The translations under genes were made by a program, and so were the position numbers. This document shows positions 34,705-46,450 of a stretch of DNA of 64,000 nucleotides, in pieces. The stretch comes from Magnetococcales bacterium. GTDB lineage: Bacteria > Pseudomonadota > Magnetococcia > Magnetococcales > Magnetaquicoccaceae. The stretch is from the NCBI GenBank assembly GCA_011089965.1, contig JAANAU010000012.1:1-64000 (forward strand), given 5' to 3'. The notes below the pieces were generated by a model that was given only the letters and a program-made list of their open reading frames with translations, did not search any database and was not told the DNA's origin. Position 1 is the stretch's first letter; the number at the start of each line of letters is the position of its first letter.

Positions 34705-35115
34705 ATGGCGCAATCCTCTCGGCCCGCGCGTCCGCGGGCTACAACCATACGGAGCGACCGGGTGGATCAGTTGATCCAATCGGCGCGTCAATCGCGGGAT
34801 GAGCGGATGGTCGGTTATCGGGAGCGTTCCCTGGCGATTCATCCCTGGGTGTGTGCCCGCTGTGGGCGCAGTTTCAACCGGGAGAATCTGACCGAGTTGA
34901 CGGTGCATCATAAAGACCATAATCACGACAATAATCCGAGCGATGGCAGTAATTGGGAAAATTTATGCATCTATTGTCACGACAACGAGCATGCGCGTCA
35001 TGAAGAACATGCTGCGTCATCGCGTGTGAGTGTCTCCTTGGAGTCATCAGACTCCCCGGCCACTCACAACCCGTTCGCCAACCTGAAGGAACTGTTGACG
35101 CGAAAAAGCAACTGA
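34705..35115 (+). CDS. HNH nuclease, YajD family
   Basis: A 136-residue protein with a basic N-terminus and an HNH zinc-ribbon core: CARCGRSF (first Cys pair), LTVHHKDHNHDNNPSDGSN (catalytic His-His and metal Asn) and LCIYCHDNEHARH (second Cys pair and last His). It closely resembles YajD, an HNH protein of unknown target. AGGAGG lies seven bases before the ATG. The acidic/Ser-rich C-terminal tail is unusual. It is divergent from the S24 repressor across an AT-rich region, so the repressor may control it. Confidence 0.88.
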   Translation: MAQSSRPARPRATTIRSDRVDQLIQSARQSRDERMVGYRERSLAIHPWVCARCGRSFNRENLTELTVHHKDHNHDNNPSDGSNWENLCIYCHDNEHARHEEHAASSRVSVSLESSDSPATHNPFANLKELLTRKSN

Positions 35116-35352
35116 AGATTATACCTCTTTCCAGTGTTAGACAATGGAAAATGAATAAATGCTGCAAAAAAATTGGCCAGACGTGTTTTTTTTGTGCGGA
35201 CATGAGCCAAAAGTTGCTGGATAATGGGGATTTTGGGTGTGCTGTACGCTGTGTTTGGTTGTTGGAATGTGCGTGAGAGAAGAAAAAAACCGGAGTTTCT
35301 GTGGGTTAGGATCTCTCCCTGAGTGTTATGCGGGGTGGGTGGGGGGAGCGGA

Positions 35353-35655
35353 TCACGGAAGCGTGTTGGCTTGAGGTGGGCGGTGGATGGTCAGGAGGAT
35401 CTCACCATCCTGAGGTACGTTGGTCTCCACAGTCAGGCCGCGCTCGGTCAGACGCGGATAGAGCAGATGCGGGATGCGGTTGTGGTGTACAAGCAGGCTC
35501 TCTCCGGGTGCCAGGGTGGATACAGCCTCCAGAATGCGGAGCATGGGTTCGGGAGCGGGCAGTTCGCGGACATCCAGATGTCTGTTCATGGCATGATCAT
35601 CATAAAAGCGTGTGACAAGGGACGGATCGGGTGTATATTCAGAGTCATGAACCAT
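35353..35655 (-). CDS. DUF2249 domain protein
   Basis: A 100-residue protein (78 if translation starts at the internal ATG 35589). The core LDVRELPAPEPMLRILEAVSTLAPGESLLVHHNRIP followed by LYPRLTERGLTVETN matches the DUF2249 fold, which resembles TusA but lacks the active Cys. DUF2249 domains often accompany hemerythrins and heme or nitrogen-oxide enzymes. It is divergent from the siroheme dehydrogenase gene and the two 5' ends overlap by a few bases, so their promoters must interleave. Confidence 0.7.
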   Translation of the reverse strand: MVHDSEYTPDPSLVTRFYDDHAMNRHLDVRELPAPEPMLRILEAVSTLAPGESLLVHHNRIPHLLYPRLTERGLTVETNVPQDGEILLTIHRPPQANTLP

Positions 35656-35678
35656 TCACGATTATCCCCTGTGTGACG

Positions 35679-36383
35679 ATGACCGACATGGCAGATGATG
35701 TCAACAAAAAAATGGCATATAGTGCAGAACGTATCTTTGTGATGCCCTTCTTTCTGGATGTGCGTGGGCGTTCCTGTCTGTTGGTGGGCGGAGAAGGGGA
35801 GGCGATCCGTAAAGGTTTGGCCTTGTTGAATGCAGGAGCCTCGTTGATCGTAGTGGCCGAACGACTGGCTGCCGAGCTGGCGGTTGCGGTTCAGGAGGGG
35901 CGGGCGTTGTGGCGGAACGAACCGTTTGTTGCGGCCCATTTGGATGGGGTGTGGCTGGCGGTGAGCACCTGTGCCGATGAGACGGTCAATGCCCGGATCC
36001 ATGCGGCGGCTGAGGAGCGTCGGGTGTGGTTGAATGTGGTGGATCAACCCCGCTATTGCACGGTGACCTGGCCTGCGGTGGTGGAGCATCCCCCGGTCTG
36101 CGTGGCCATCTCCACCGGGGGTGCTGCCCCTGCCTTGGCCGGTTATCTGCGGCAGAGGATTGGTGCGGTGGTTCCGGAGCGGATCGGTTTGTTGGCGCGA
36201 CACATGGCACGTTGGCGACAGCAGGTTCCGGGGGGATTGGCCGTGCGTGCAGCATTCTGGCGGGGCATGATGGATCAGGGGCTGGTGGAGCGATTCCTGA
36301 GCGGGGATGAAGCCGGGGCCGAAGCGATGGTCCGGACGGCCTTGCAGCAGGCGGATCCCCCGCTCTTGGCGGATCGATCATAA
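35679..36383 (+). CDS. Precorrin-2 dehydrogenase/sirohydrochlorin ferrochelatase (CysG N-terminal/Met8-like)
   Basis: A 234-residue NAD-dependent enzyme of siroheme synthesis. The Rossmann start FFLDVRGRSCLLVGGEGEAIRKG, the strand LNVVDQPRYCTVTWPAVV and the STGGAAPALAGYLRQRI segment are typical of the CysG N-terminal half. There is no methyltransferase domain, so the previous step (SUMT) must be encoded elsewhere. Siroheme serves sulfite and nitrite reductases or feeds heme d1. An alternative start is ATG 35742 (MPFFLDV), which gives the canonical N-terminus. The HD-GYP gene follows after 51 bases. Confidence 0.85.
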   Translation: MTDMADDVNKKMAYSAERIFVMPFFLDVRGRSCLLVGGEGEAIRKGLALLNAGASLIVVAERLAAELAVAVQEGRALWRNEPFVAAHLDGVWLAVSTCADETVNARIHAAAEERRVWLNVVDQPRYCTVTWPAVVEHPPVCVAISTGGAAPALAGYLRQRIGAVVPERIGLLARHMARWRQQVPGGLAVRAAFWRGMMDQGLVERFLSGDEAGAEAMVRTALQQADPPLLADRS

Positions 36384-36434
36384 GCCGGTGTGGCGGGAGC
36401 GGATGATGGGGTGTCAGGGATTTGGAGGAGCGGA

Positions 36435-37700
36435 ATGATCAAGAAGATTGCCGTGCGGCAACTGCGTGCAGGCATGTTTGTGCATGATTTCAATCACGAC
36501 TGGAAGGATCCCTGTTGCCAGGATCGGGATCCGAACGCCTTTCGCGGGCCGAGGATGTTGCGCACCGATGAAGAGGTGCAGGCCGTGATCCAGCATGGGA
36601 TTGTGGAGCTGTATATCGATTCGGCGCGCGGGCGCGATGTGGAAGAGGCACCGACGGCTGCCGAGGTGCAGGCCATGCTGGAGGCGCAATTGCGGGATCT
36701 GGCCGTGGACGATGCCGAGGATGGCAGCAGCCAGGAGGTGCCTATGGAGCGCGAAATCCATCAGGCGGCCAAGGTCAAGGCCCATGCCCGCAACCTGGTG
36801 GGTAACATTCTGGAGGATGCGCGTCTGGGGCGGCAGGTCACTTTGTCACCGGTCAAGGATGCGGTGCGCAACATGGCCGACTCCATGTTTCGCAATCCCG
36901 ATGCCTTGTTGTCGTTGAGCCTGATCAAACAGCGCGATGAGTACACCTTCATGCATTCGGTGAATGTCGGGGTGATGTTGATGTCCTTCTGTCGTGCTCT
37001 GAACATGGATGAAGAGGAGATCATCAATGTGGGGATCGGCGGCATGCTGCACGACATCGGCAAGATGCGCACCCCGGAAGCGATCCTGAACAAGGCGGGC
37101 AAACTCACGGATGAGGAGTTTGCCATCATGAAAAAGCATGTCACCTACAGCCGCAAGATCCTGTCGGAAACGCCGGGCATTGCCGAAGTCAGCATGCATG
37201 TGGCCGCACAGCACCATGAGCGTTTTGACGGCTCCGGTTATCCCATGGGACTCAAAGGGGAGGAGATCAACCGCTTTGGACAGATGGCTGCCATTGTCGA
37301 TGTCTATGATGCCATCACCTCGGATCGTTGCTATCACAAGGGCAATCCGCCCCATTTGGCCCTGAAACGGATGCTGGAGTGGAGCCGACACCATTTCAGC
37401 GCCGAGTTGTATCAAAAATTTGTCCAATGTGTCGGCATCTATCCCATGGGTACGCTGGTGCGACTGGAGAACGGGCTGTTGGGGGTGGTGATCCGTCCGA
37501 ATCATGAGAGCCTGTTGCATCCGGTGGTGACGGTCGTGATCAACGGCAAGACCGGTCAGCGGGTCCAGCCCCGTGAGGTGAATCTGATGGCCTACAAGAG
37601 CGATATCCAGTCCGGATATGTCATCAAGGGACATGAGGATGCGGCCAAATGGCAGATCAATCCGGTCGAGTTCATGCCCAATCCCAAGCTGTATGAATAA
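36435..37700 (+). CDS. HD-GYP cyclic-di-GMP phosphodiesterase with DUF3391 domain
   Basis: A 421-residue cytoplasmic protein. Residues 1-140 form a DUF3391 domain (KKIAVRQLRAGMFVHDFNHDW). Residues about 150-340 are an HD-GYP domain with the metal-site HD in GGMLHDIGKMRTPEAIL, further His in HVTYSRKIL and AQHHERFDGSGYPMGL, and the FGQMAAIVDVYDAITSDR segment. Family members hydrolyse c-di-GMP to GMP. GGAGGAG lies four bases before the ATG. With the GGDEF response regulator at 8.7 kb, the window encodes both synthesis and degradation of the messenger. Confidence 0.93.
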   Translation: MIKKIAVRQLRAGMFVHDFNHDWKDPCCQDRDPNAFRGPRMLRTDEEVQAVIQHGIVELYIDSARGRDVEEAPTAAEVQAMLEAQLRDLAVDDAEDGSSQEVPMEREIHQAAKVKAHARNLVGNILEDARLGRQVTLSPVKDAVRNMADSMFRNPDALLSLSLIKQRDEYTFMHSVNVGVMLMSFCRALNMDEEEIINVGIGGMLHDIGKMRTPEAILNKAGKLTDEEFAIMKKHVTYSRKILSETPGIAEVSMHVAAQHHERFDGSGYPMGLKGEEINRFGQMAAIVDVYDAITSDRCYHKGNPPHLALKRMLEWSRHHFSAELYQKFVQCVGIYPMGTLVRLENGLLGVVIRPNHESLLHPVVTVVINGKTGQRVQPREVNLMAYKSDIQSGYVIKGHEDAAKWQINPVEFMPNPKLYE

Positions 37701-37703
37701 CGC

Positions 37704-39119
37704 TCAAGGGATCATGACCAGCCGGAAGCCCACATGCAGATCCGGATGGGCCGGGTCAATGCCCGTGCGATTGGCTGTGCGGGCGTAGTCTGGCCAGACA
37801 GCCCAACTGCCCCCACGGGCTGCGCGAAAGAAACCTTGTGCAGGCCCGGGTGGATTCTCTTTGGGAGAGGATGCGTAATAGCGTGGGGTGTACCAGTCTG
37901 CCACCCACTCCCAGACATTGCCGATCATGTCATACAGACCAAACCGGTTGGGCAGGAACATGCCCACCGGTGCGGTTTCGGCATAGCCGTCCGAGCAGGG
38001 GAAGACATTCCATTTGGGCCAGACCTGCTTGGCCGTGGCATCCCCCACGTTGGCATGGCGACACCCCTCTGCCGGGTCGTCGCCCCAGATGAAGGCCGAA
38101 GTCGTCCCGCCACGGGCCGCATATTCCCATTCCGCTTCGGTCGGCAGACGGAACTGCACGCCCCCGCGACCAGACATCCAGCGGGCAAACTGGTTGGCCT
38201 CATCCCAGGTGACATGCACCACGGGTTGCAGATCGCCATTCAGGTTGCGTCCGTCATAGGAGGTGCTGTCGTGTTTGGGGTCAAAACGGCGATACTGACC
38301 GTTGGTGACTTCGGTGCGACTCATCCAGAACCGGGGAACGCACACCTCATGCACCGGAACCTCATCCGGATCATGTTGTTCGCTGCCCATCTGGAAACAT
38401 CCCCCGGGCAGTTCGATGAACTCGATCCCGGTGACCGGCTCGGCGCGGGTGCGCAACCCGGCACCGTTCTCGCCCTTGGTCTGGACCTTGGGCACACTGT
38501 CCGGGCGTTTGGCTTCCGGAGCCGAAGGGGGAGGAGGGGACTCCTCTTTGGAGCGGGCGGGCAGACGTTTCGGGTCAGGAGTGGGTCGTGGGGCTGGTTC
38601 GACCGCTGGAGATGGTTCTGTCGTGACCGGCGTGGGTTCGGCAGGGTCGCTGGCTGGGGCTGCGGCTGTCGGATCGGCTTGCGGAGGGGGAGCGGGCTGG
38701 GGGGGGATCGGGCGCGGCATGGCTGGTTCGGGTTGGTTTGTAGTCGGTGGCCTGGTGGTTTTGTGACGGTCGAGGAGGGTCTGCACCCGTTGGGCCTTGT
38801 GCAGCCTCTGGCGGGCCAGATTGGTGTGTCCGTGCTGTTCGGCTTCCCTGGCCAGTCTCTGAAACGAGGCGATGATCTTGCGCAGCCCTTCCAGTCCATG
38901 GGGACTGTCCGGATCCAGTGCAAGGATCTGTTGGTATTTCTCCAAGGCGTTCATCCCTTTGGGTTGGGTGAAACGGCGGCCATGGAGATCCTGTTCCGCA
39001 GATCTGGTCAGAGAGCGGATGGTGGTTTGGGGGTCGGCATACAAGGGTGAGGTGGTCAGACTGAGCAGTGCCAGACCCAATACACAAAAACGGGTCTTCA
39101 GGAGGCGATTTTTTTTCAT
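37704..39119 (-). CDS. Formylglycine-generating-enzyme-like (SUMF1) secreted protein
   Basis: A 471-residue exported protein. A signal peptide (FCVLGLALLSLTTSPLYA) leads to an alpha-helical region (about 30-120, TPR-like), then about 100 residues of Pro-rich linker, then a SUMF1/FGE-sulfatase domain from residue 230: FIELPGGCFQMGSEQHDPDE, EVTNGQYRRF, RLPTEAEWEYAARGG, NVWEWVADWY and FRAARGGSWA. The family includes the true Cys-to-formylglycine oxidase, but most bacterial members with this layout are structural or regulatory. I cannot identify the two catalytic Cys of FGE with confidence. It is convergent with the HD-GYP gene, three bases apart. Confidence 0.85.
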   Translation of the reverse strand: MKKNRLLKTRFCVLGLALLSLTTSPLYADPQTTIRSLTRSAEQDLHGRRFTQPKGMNALEKYQQILALDPDSPHGLEGLRKIIASFQRLAREAEQHGHTNLARQRLHKAQRVQTLLDRHKTTRPPTTNQPEPAMPRPIPPQPAPPPQADPTAAAPASDPAEPTPVTTEPSPAVEPAPRPTPDPKRLPARSKEESPPPPSAPEAKRPDSVPKVQTKGENGAGLRTRAEPVTGIEFIELPGGCFQMGSEQHDPDEVPVHEVCVPRFWMSRTEVTNGQYRRFDPKHDSTSYDGRNLNGDLQPVVHVTWDEANQFARWMSGRGGVQFRLPTEAEWEYAARGGTTSAFIWGDDPAEGCRHANVGDATAKQVWPKWNVFPCSDGYAETAPVGMFLPNRFGLYDMIGNVWEWVADWYTPRYYASSPKENPPGPAQGFFRAARGGSWAVWPDYARTANRTGIDPAHPDLHVGFRLVMIP

Positions 39120-39275
39120 GACAGATCCAGAACCAAGGCGTTAAATGAACCGATATTACGGTCAGAGCGGTTGGAAAGCAATGCTCAGGTGCATGGATGA
39201 ATTCTTGGTGAATGGGACGCAATGTGGTAAGAAACAGAATCTATCGTTTTGCTTGACAAGGGAGGATCTTTCAGT

Positions 39276-40367
39276 ATGCACAAAACCGTTCTGCATGATC
39301 GTCATATCGGATTGGGAGCGCGTCTGGCCCCGTTTGCAGGTTGGGAGATGCCGTTGCATTACGGTTCACAGATTCAGGAGCATCATGCGGTGCGGCGTGC
39401 GTGTGGGGTGTTTGATGTCTCCCACATGGGGGTGATCGATCTGAGCGGTGGCGATGTGCTGGGTCTGTTGCGTTGGGTATTGGCCTGTGACGCCGCACGT
39501 CTGACCGATGGGGCGGGTCAGTATGGTTTGATGCTCAGTGAACGGGGGGGCGTGGCCGATGATCTGATCGTCTACCGTTTGTCGGCCAACCTGTTCACCC
39601 TGGTGGTCAATGCCGGCAATCGGGACAAGGATCTGACCTGGTTGCGCATCCATGCCCCGGCCTATCGGGTGACGGTGACCGAACGGCACGACCTGGCCAT
39701 CCTCGCCTTGCAGGGTCCGGAGGCTGTACGGCATCTGTCGGCGATTTTGCCCCCTGCCCTGGTCGGGCAGGCGGCAGCCTTGTTGTCGTTTCATCTGTTC
39801 GAGGCCGAGGAGGGGCGGGTGGCCCGCACGGGTTATACCGGCGAGGATGGTTTTGAGTTGATTCTGCCCAGCAACCGGGCCGGGAGTGTCTGGGATCGTC
39901 TTTTGAAATCCGGAGTGGTTCCGGCAGGTCTGGGCGCGCGGGATACCCTGCGTCTGGAGGCGGGCATGAATCTCCATGGTCGTGACATGCATGACAAGAC
40001 CAACCCTTTGGAACGGGGTTTGGGTTGGACCATTGCCTGGGAGCCGCCGGGCCGGGCCTTTGTCGGGCGTCAGGCCGTGGAATTGACCCGCCACGATCCG
40101 GCATTGAAAAAACGGATCGGATTGGTGCTTCAGGAGCGGGGGGTGTTGCGCGACCATCAGGTGGTGTTGCGTCAGGGGCAGCCTGTCGGCGAGATCACCA
40201 GTGGAGGTTACTCCCCGACACTGGAGGCCGGCATTGCCCTGGCTGTGGTCGATGCGGGGCTGCAACCCGGGGAGTTGTGTCAGGTGGAGGTGCGTGGACG
40301 CCTGTTGCAGGCGCGCGCCGTGCGTCCTCCGTTTGTCCGCATGGGTCAATCGGTGATTCGGGATTGA
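39276..40367 (+). CDS. gcvT: Glycine cleavage system T protein, aminomethyltransferase
   Basis: A 363-residue tetrahydrofolate-dependent enzyme that releases ammonia and transfers the methylene group from the aminomethyl-lipoyl H protein. It begins MHKTVLHDRHIGLGARLAPF and contains GWEMPLHYG, FDVSHMGVIDLSG, GYTGEDGFELILP and AGMNLHGRDMHDKTNPLERG, all standard. GGGAGG lies upstream of the ATG. The H protein normally encoded next is not found; instead there is a 278-base gap before gcvPA. Confidence 0.95.
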   Translation: MHKTVLHDRHIGLGARLAPFAGWEMPLHYGSQIQEHHAVRRACGVFDVSHMGVIDLSGGDVLGLLRWVLACDAARLTDGAGQYGLMLSERGGVADDLIVYRLSANLFTLVVNAGNRDKDLTWLRIHAPAYRVTVTERHDLAILALQGPEAVRHLSAILPPALVGQAAALLSFHLFEAEEGRVARTGYTGEDGFELILPSNRAGSVWDRLLKSGVVPAGLGARDTLRLEAGMNLHGRDMHDKTNPLERGLGWTIAWEPPGRAFVGRQAVELTRHDPALKKRIGLVLQERGVLRDHQVVLRQGQPVGEITSGGYSPTLEAGIALAVVDAGLQPGELCQVEVRGRLLQARAVRPPFVRMGQSVIRD

Positions 40368-40372
40368 AAACA

Positions 40373-40501
40373 ATGCCTTTCTTTTTTCCGCAATATCCGT
40401 TCTGTCCCGGCTTCTGGTGGCTGCATGGTCCGGCCATATGGCAGTCCATGCCCGTGCCTTACTGGTTGGTTCCCGGGTCGGTGCCATTCTTTTTGCCGTG
40501 A
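40373..40501 (+). CDS. Possible 42-aa aromatic/Pro-rich peptide between gcvT and gcvPA
   Basis: An ATG frame five bases after the gcvT stop encodes 42 residues with extreme composition: about half are Pro, Phe, Trp or Tyr (for example FFFPQYPFCPGFWWLHG and PVPYWLVPG), ending FFLP. There is no good ribosome site, though the short distance to gcvT could allow reinitiation. I do not recognise a family. It fills much of the place where gcvH would be expected. Confidence 0.3.
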   Translation: MPFFFPQYPFCPGFWWLHGPAIWQSMPVPYWLVPGSVPFFLP

Positions 40502-40645
40502 TTCTTGCGGTTGGTGTGTCGAGAGTGGTGAACGCCTTCGTGTGGGCAGAAAAAAAATCGACACCGTTTTCTCTGGTATGATAATCTGCCATACTGTGGT
40601 GATGGTTCAGAATGTCACTTTTGCCGATTGCCAGGACTCCCAAAG

Positions 40646-42010
40646 ATGCCTTTCATTCCTCATACTTCTGCGGATATCGATCAGATGCTGGCCGCAATCG
40701 GTGCTGCCGGGATCAATACCCTCTTTGAAGAGATTCCGCTTGAATTGCGTGCGCCAGTATTGAATCTGCCTGAACCTCTGGGAGAGATGGCCATTGGACG
40801 CCTGATGCGGGAACGGGCCGATGGCGATGGTTCGGGGTTGTGTTTTATCGGTGCCGGGGCCTATGAACACCATATCCCGGCAGCCGTGTGGGAGATCGCC
40901 GGACGTGGGGAGTTTCTGACGGCCTATACCCCCTATCAGGCCGAGGCCAGTCAGGGCACCTTGCGGCTTTTGTATGAATTCCAGACCATGATGGCCAATC
41001 TCACGGCCATGGACGCAGGCAACGCCTCGCTTTATGACGGGGCCAGCGGACTGGGTGAGGCCGTGCTGATGGCCGTGCGCGCCAGTGCCAATCCGGGCGG
41101 TAAAATCCTGATCCCGGCCACGGTCCATCCCCATTACCGCGCCGTGGTGCATACCATGACCCGTGATCTGGATCTCGACGTGGTGGAGATCCCCTTTGAT
41201 CCTCTGGCTGGCCGCATCGATCCCCACACCCTTGTCGGATATCAGAACACTCCCGTGGCCGCACTGGTGATTCCCCAACCCAATTTTTTTGGCATGTTGG
41301 AGGAGGTCGATGCTTTGACCGATTGGGCCAAGGGGCAGGGAGCGACTGTGGTGGGGGTGGTCAATCCGATCTCTCTGGGTCTGCTCAAGCCGCCGGGCCT
41401 TTGGGGTCAGACCGGAGCCGACATCGCCTGTGGCGACGGGCAACCTTTGGGGATTCCGCTCTCTTCGGGCGGCCCCTATTTTGGTTTCTTGTGTTGCAAG
41501 CACCCTTTGTTGCGTCAGATGCCCGGACGGATCGTGGGACGGACCGAGGATGGGCAGGGCCGTTCCGGGTTCATCCTGACGCTTCAGGCCCGGGAACAAC
41601 ATATCCGACGTGCCAAGGCCACTTCCAACATCTGTACCAATCAGGGGTTGATGACCGTGGCCGCATCGATTTATCTCTCCCTGCTCGGACCTGCCGGTCT
41701 GGCCAATGTGGCTGCCACCTGTCATGCCCGTGCCCGGAGTCTGCTGGAACTTCTGACCGCCATACCCGGTGTGACGCGGCTCTTTTCCGGTCCGTTTTTT
41801 CATGAAGGGGTGGTACGGTTCGCCAAACCCACAGCTCCGGTTTTGGCGCAACTGGCCCGTTTGGGCATTCAGGGGGGGTATCGTCTGGGGCGGGCCTTTC
41901 CCCAGCTCGACAAGGCCATTCTGGTCTGTGCCACGGAAACCCGTACCGATGTCGATCTCCAACTGTATGCCGATACCCTCTCTTGGGTATTGAACGTGAA
42001 GGAGGGTTGA
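40646..42010 (+). CDS. gcvPA: Glycine dehydrogenase (decarboxylating) subunit 1, GcvPA
   Basis: A 454-residue alpha subunit of the two-subunit P protein. It starts [19 protein letters not shown] and contains the family segments [37 protein letters not shown] and [17 protein letters not shown]. With GcvPB it decarboxylates glycine through pyridoxal phosphate and loads the H-protein lipoyl arm. The gcvPB start follows the stop by three bases. The longer frame from 40628 adds only six residues. Confidence 0.96.
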   Translation: MPFIPHTSADIDQMLAAIGAAGINTLFEEIPLELRAPVLNLPEPLGEMAIGRLMRERADGDGSGLCFIGAGAYEHHIPAAVWEIAGRGEFLTAYTPYQAEASQGTLRLLYEFQTMMANLTAMDAGNASLYDGASGLGEAVLMAVRASANPGGKILIPATVHPHYRAVVHTMTRDLDLDVVEIPFDPLAGRIDPHTLVGYQNTPVAALVIPQPNFFGMLEEVDALTDWAKGQGATVVGVVNPISLGLLKPPGLWGQTGADIACGDGQPLGIPLSSGGPYFGFLCCKHPLLRQMPGRIVGRTEDGQGRSGFILTLQAREQHIRRAKATSNICTNQGLMTVAASIYLSLLGPAGLANVAATCHARARSLLELLTAIPGVTRLFSGPFFHEGVVRFAKPTAPVLAQLARLGIQGGYRLGRAFPQLDKAILVCATETRTDVDLQLYADTLSWVLNVKEG

Positions 42011-42013
42011 ACC

Positions 42014-44811
<2,798 letters not shown>

Positions 44812-44844
44812 CCTCAACCCGATTCAAGGAGGAACCAGACCGCC

Positions 44845-45318
44845 ATGAATACGATCCGCGTTCCAGAACCTGCTGCGGAGATCCCCACCATGGTCAAGAT
44901 CGGCGTGGTGGCCAAACATTTGGGGATCTCCATCCGTACCATCCACATGTATGAACGGGAGCGGTTGTTCATCTCTTACAAGAACCGGGCTGGAACCCGT
45001 TTGTTCAACGAAGAGGATATTGCCTGGCTCATCGAGATCCGGCGTTTGATCAAAGCCAGCATCAGCATTGCCGGGATCCGTTCCCTGTTGGCATTGATCC
45101 CCTGTTGGGATGTGACCAAGTGTCAATATGATTCGCGCCAGACCTGCCCATCCTTGAAGGACAATCAATTTCCTTGTTGGAGCAACAAGGAGAGTCACTG
45201 TTATCAATCGGTGGAGATCTGTCGTGCCTGCAAGGTGTATTCGATGCGTTTTCGGATCAGTGACCTGAAAGGGTTTACGGATATCCGTATGAAGCCCGAA
45301 TTGGTCCCACAGACGTAG
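44845..45318 (+). CDS. MerR-family regulator with Cys-rich C-terminus
   Basis: A 157-residue regulator. Residues 16-80 are a MerR winged helix (KIGVVAKHLGISIRTIHMYERE and NEEDIAWLIEIRRLI). The C-terminal part holds seven Cys at 87, 93, 101, 111, 119, 126 and 129, including C-x2-C (CRAC) and two CW pairs, so an Fe-S cluster or a metal is a likely signal. I do not recognise a named subgroup. It follows eno by 33 bases and has AAGGAGGA near 44827, so it is translated well. The regulated promoter is not evident here. Confidence 0.88.
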   Translation: MNTIRVPEPAAEIPTMVKIGVVAKHLGISIRTIHMYERERLFISYKNRAGTRLFNEEDIAWLIEIRRLIKASISIAGIRSLLALIPCWDVTKCQYDSRQTCPSLKDNQFPCWSNKESHCYQSVEICRACKVYSMRFRISDLKGFTDIRMKPELVPQT

Positions 45319-45341
45319 CATGCAGGAGCAGATACCCGGAT

Positions 45342-46388
45342 ATGGAAAAGAACGAACCTGATTTTTCGGAAGATCCGTCCCTTGGTTTTGAGCCGCCATT
45401 GGGTGTGGGCGGTCCGGAGTGGATGCAGCAACTGGAGGCCAATCGGTTGCGTGAGCGTGCGGTGTTGGAGCGGCTGCTGCTGGCCAATCTGGCGGAACAG
45501 AAACGGGCGCGGCGTGCCAAGAACTGGTTTCGGGTCTTTATTGCCGGGTATCTGCTGTTGCTGGTATGGCTGGGTCATGGTGGTGGCGAAATGCCCAATT
45601 TGAATCAACTTTCCGTCCATCGCAAACATGTGGCCCTGGTCAAGCTGGATGGGGTGATTCTCGATCAACTGCCGGCCTCGGCAGAGACGGTCATCAAGGG
45701 GTTGCGCGACGCCTTTGCCCATCCGGATACGGAAGGGGTGATCCTGCGCATCAACAGTCCTGGCGGCAGTCCGGTGCAGGCTGGACAGATTTATGATGAG
45801 TTGCTGCGTCTGCAAAAGCATCATGCCGAGATTCCGGTGTATGCCGCTTTGGAGGATCTGTGTGCCTCGGGCGGTTATTATGTGGCGGCAGCGGTTCCGA
45901 AGATCTATGCGGACAAAGCCACCCTGGTGGGATCGATTGGCGTCATGATGCAAGGGTTTGGGGTGCAGCAGGCGTTGGAGAAGTTGGGTGTTGAGAGCCG
46001 TTTGCTGACAGCGGGCAAGCATAAAGGGTTTCTGGATCCCTTCAGTCCGGTCAATCCTGCGGAAAAACAGCATGCCCAGACCCTGCTCAACCGGATTCAC
46101 GACCAGTTCATCAAGGCAGTTGAGGCCGGACGTGGAGATCGGCTCAAGGCGAGCCGTGAAGAGCTGTTTCAGGGGCTGATCTGGACCGGGGAGGATGCGG
46201 TCCGGTTGGGATTGGTGGACGGGTTGGGATCGGTCTCCTGGATTGCCCGGCAATTGATCAAGAATGAACGGATCGTGGATTTCACCGACAAGGAGGATCT
46301 GTTGCTGCGTCTTTCCAAGGGGTTGACCGAGTCGATCACCCGTGGGCTGGCGTTGGGCGATCAGGGCATGGGGTGGAGTTGGCGTTGA
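45342..46388 (+). CDS. sppA: Signal peptide peptidase SppA
   Basis: A 348-residue inner-membrane serine protease of the S49 family, short type. About 60 cytosolic residues precede a membrane segment at 62-79 (FRVFIAGYLLLLVWLG). The protease domain has ILRINSPGGSPVQAGQIYDE, the nucleophile Ser176 in LCASGGYYVAA and the general-base Lys in AGKHKGFLDPF (Lys226/228). It degrades cleaved signal peptides in the membrane. The acidic N-terminus (MEKNEPDFSEDPSL) is longer than usual. LpxD follows 62 bases downstream. Confidence 0.92.
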   Translation: MEKNEPDFSEDPSLGFEPPLGVGGPEWMQQLEANRLRERAVLERLLLANLAEQKRARRAKNWFRVFIAGYLLLLVWLGHGGGEMPNLNQLSVHRKHVALVKLDGVILDQLPASAETVIKGLRDAFAHPDTEGVILRINSPGGSPVQAGQIYDELLRLQKHHAEIPVYAALEDLCASGGYYVAAAVPKIYADKATLVGSIGVMMQGFGVQQALEKLGVESRLLTAGKHKGFLDPFSPVNPAEKQHAQTLLNRIHDQFIKAVEAGRGDRLKASREELFQGLIWTGEDAVRLGLVDGLGSVSWIARQLIKNERIVDFTDKEDLLLRLSKGLTESITRGLALGDQGMGWSWR

Positions 46389-46450
46389 GTGTGGTTTATG
46401 ATGTGGGTTTGGTTTGGGAAGAATATTGAGATATCCACGGAGAGAACTCC

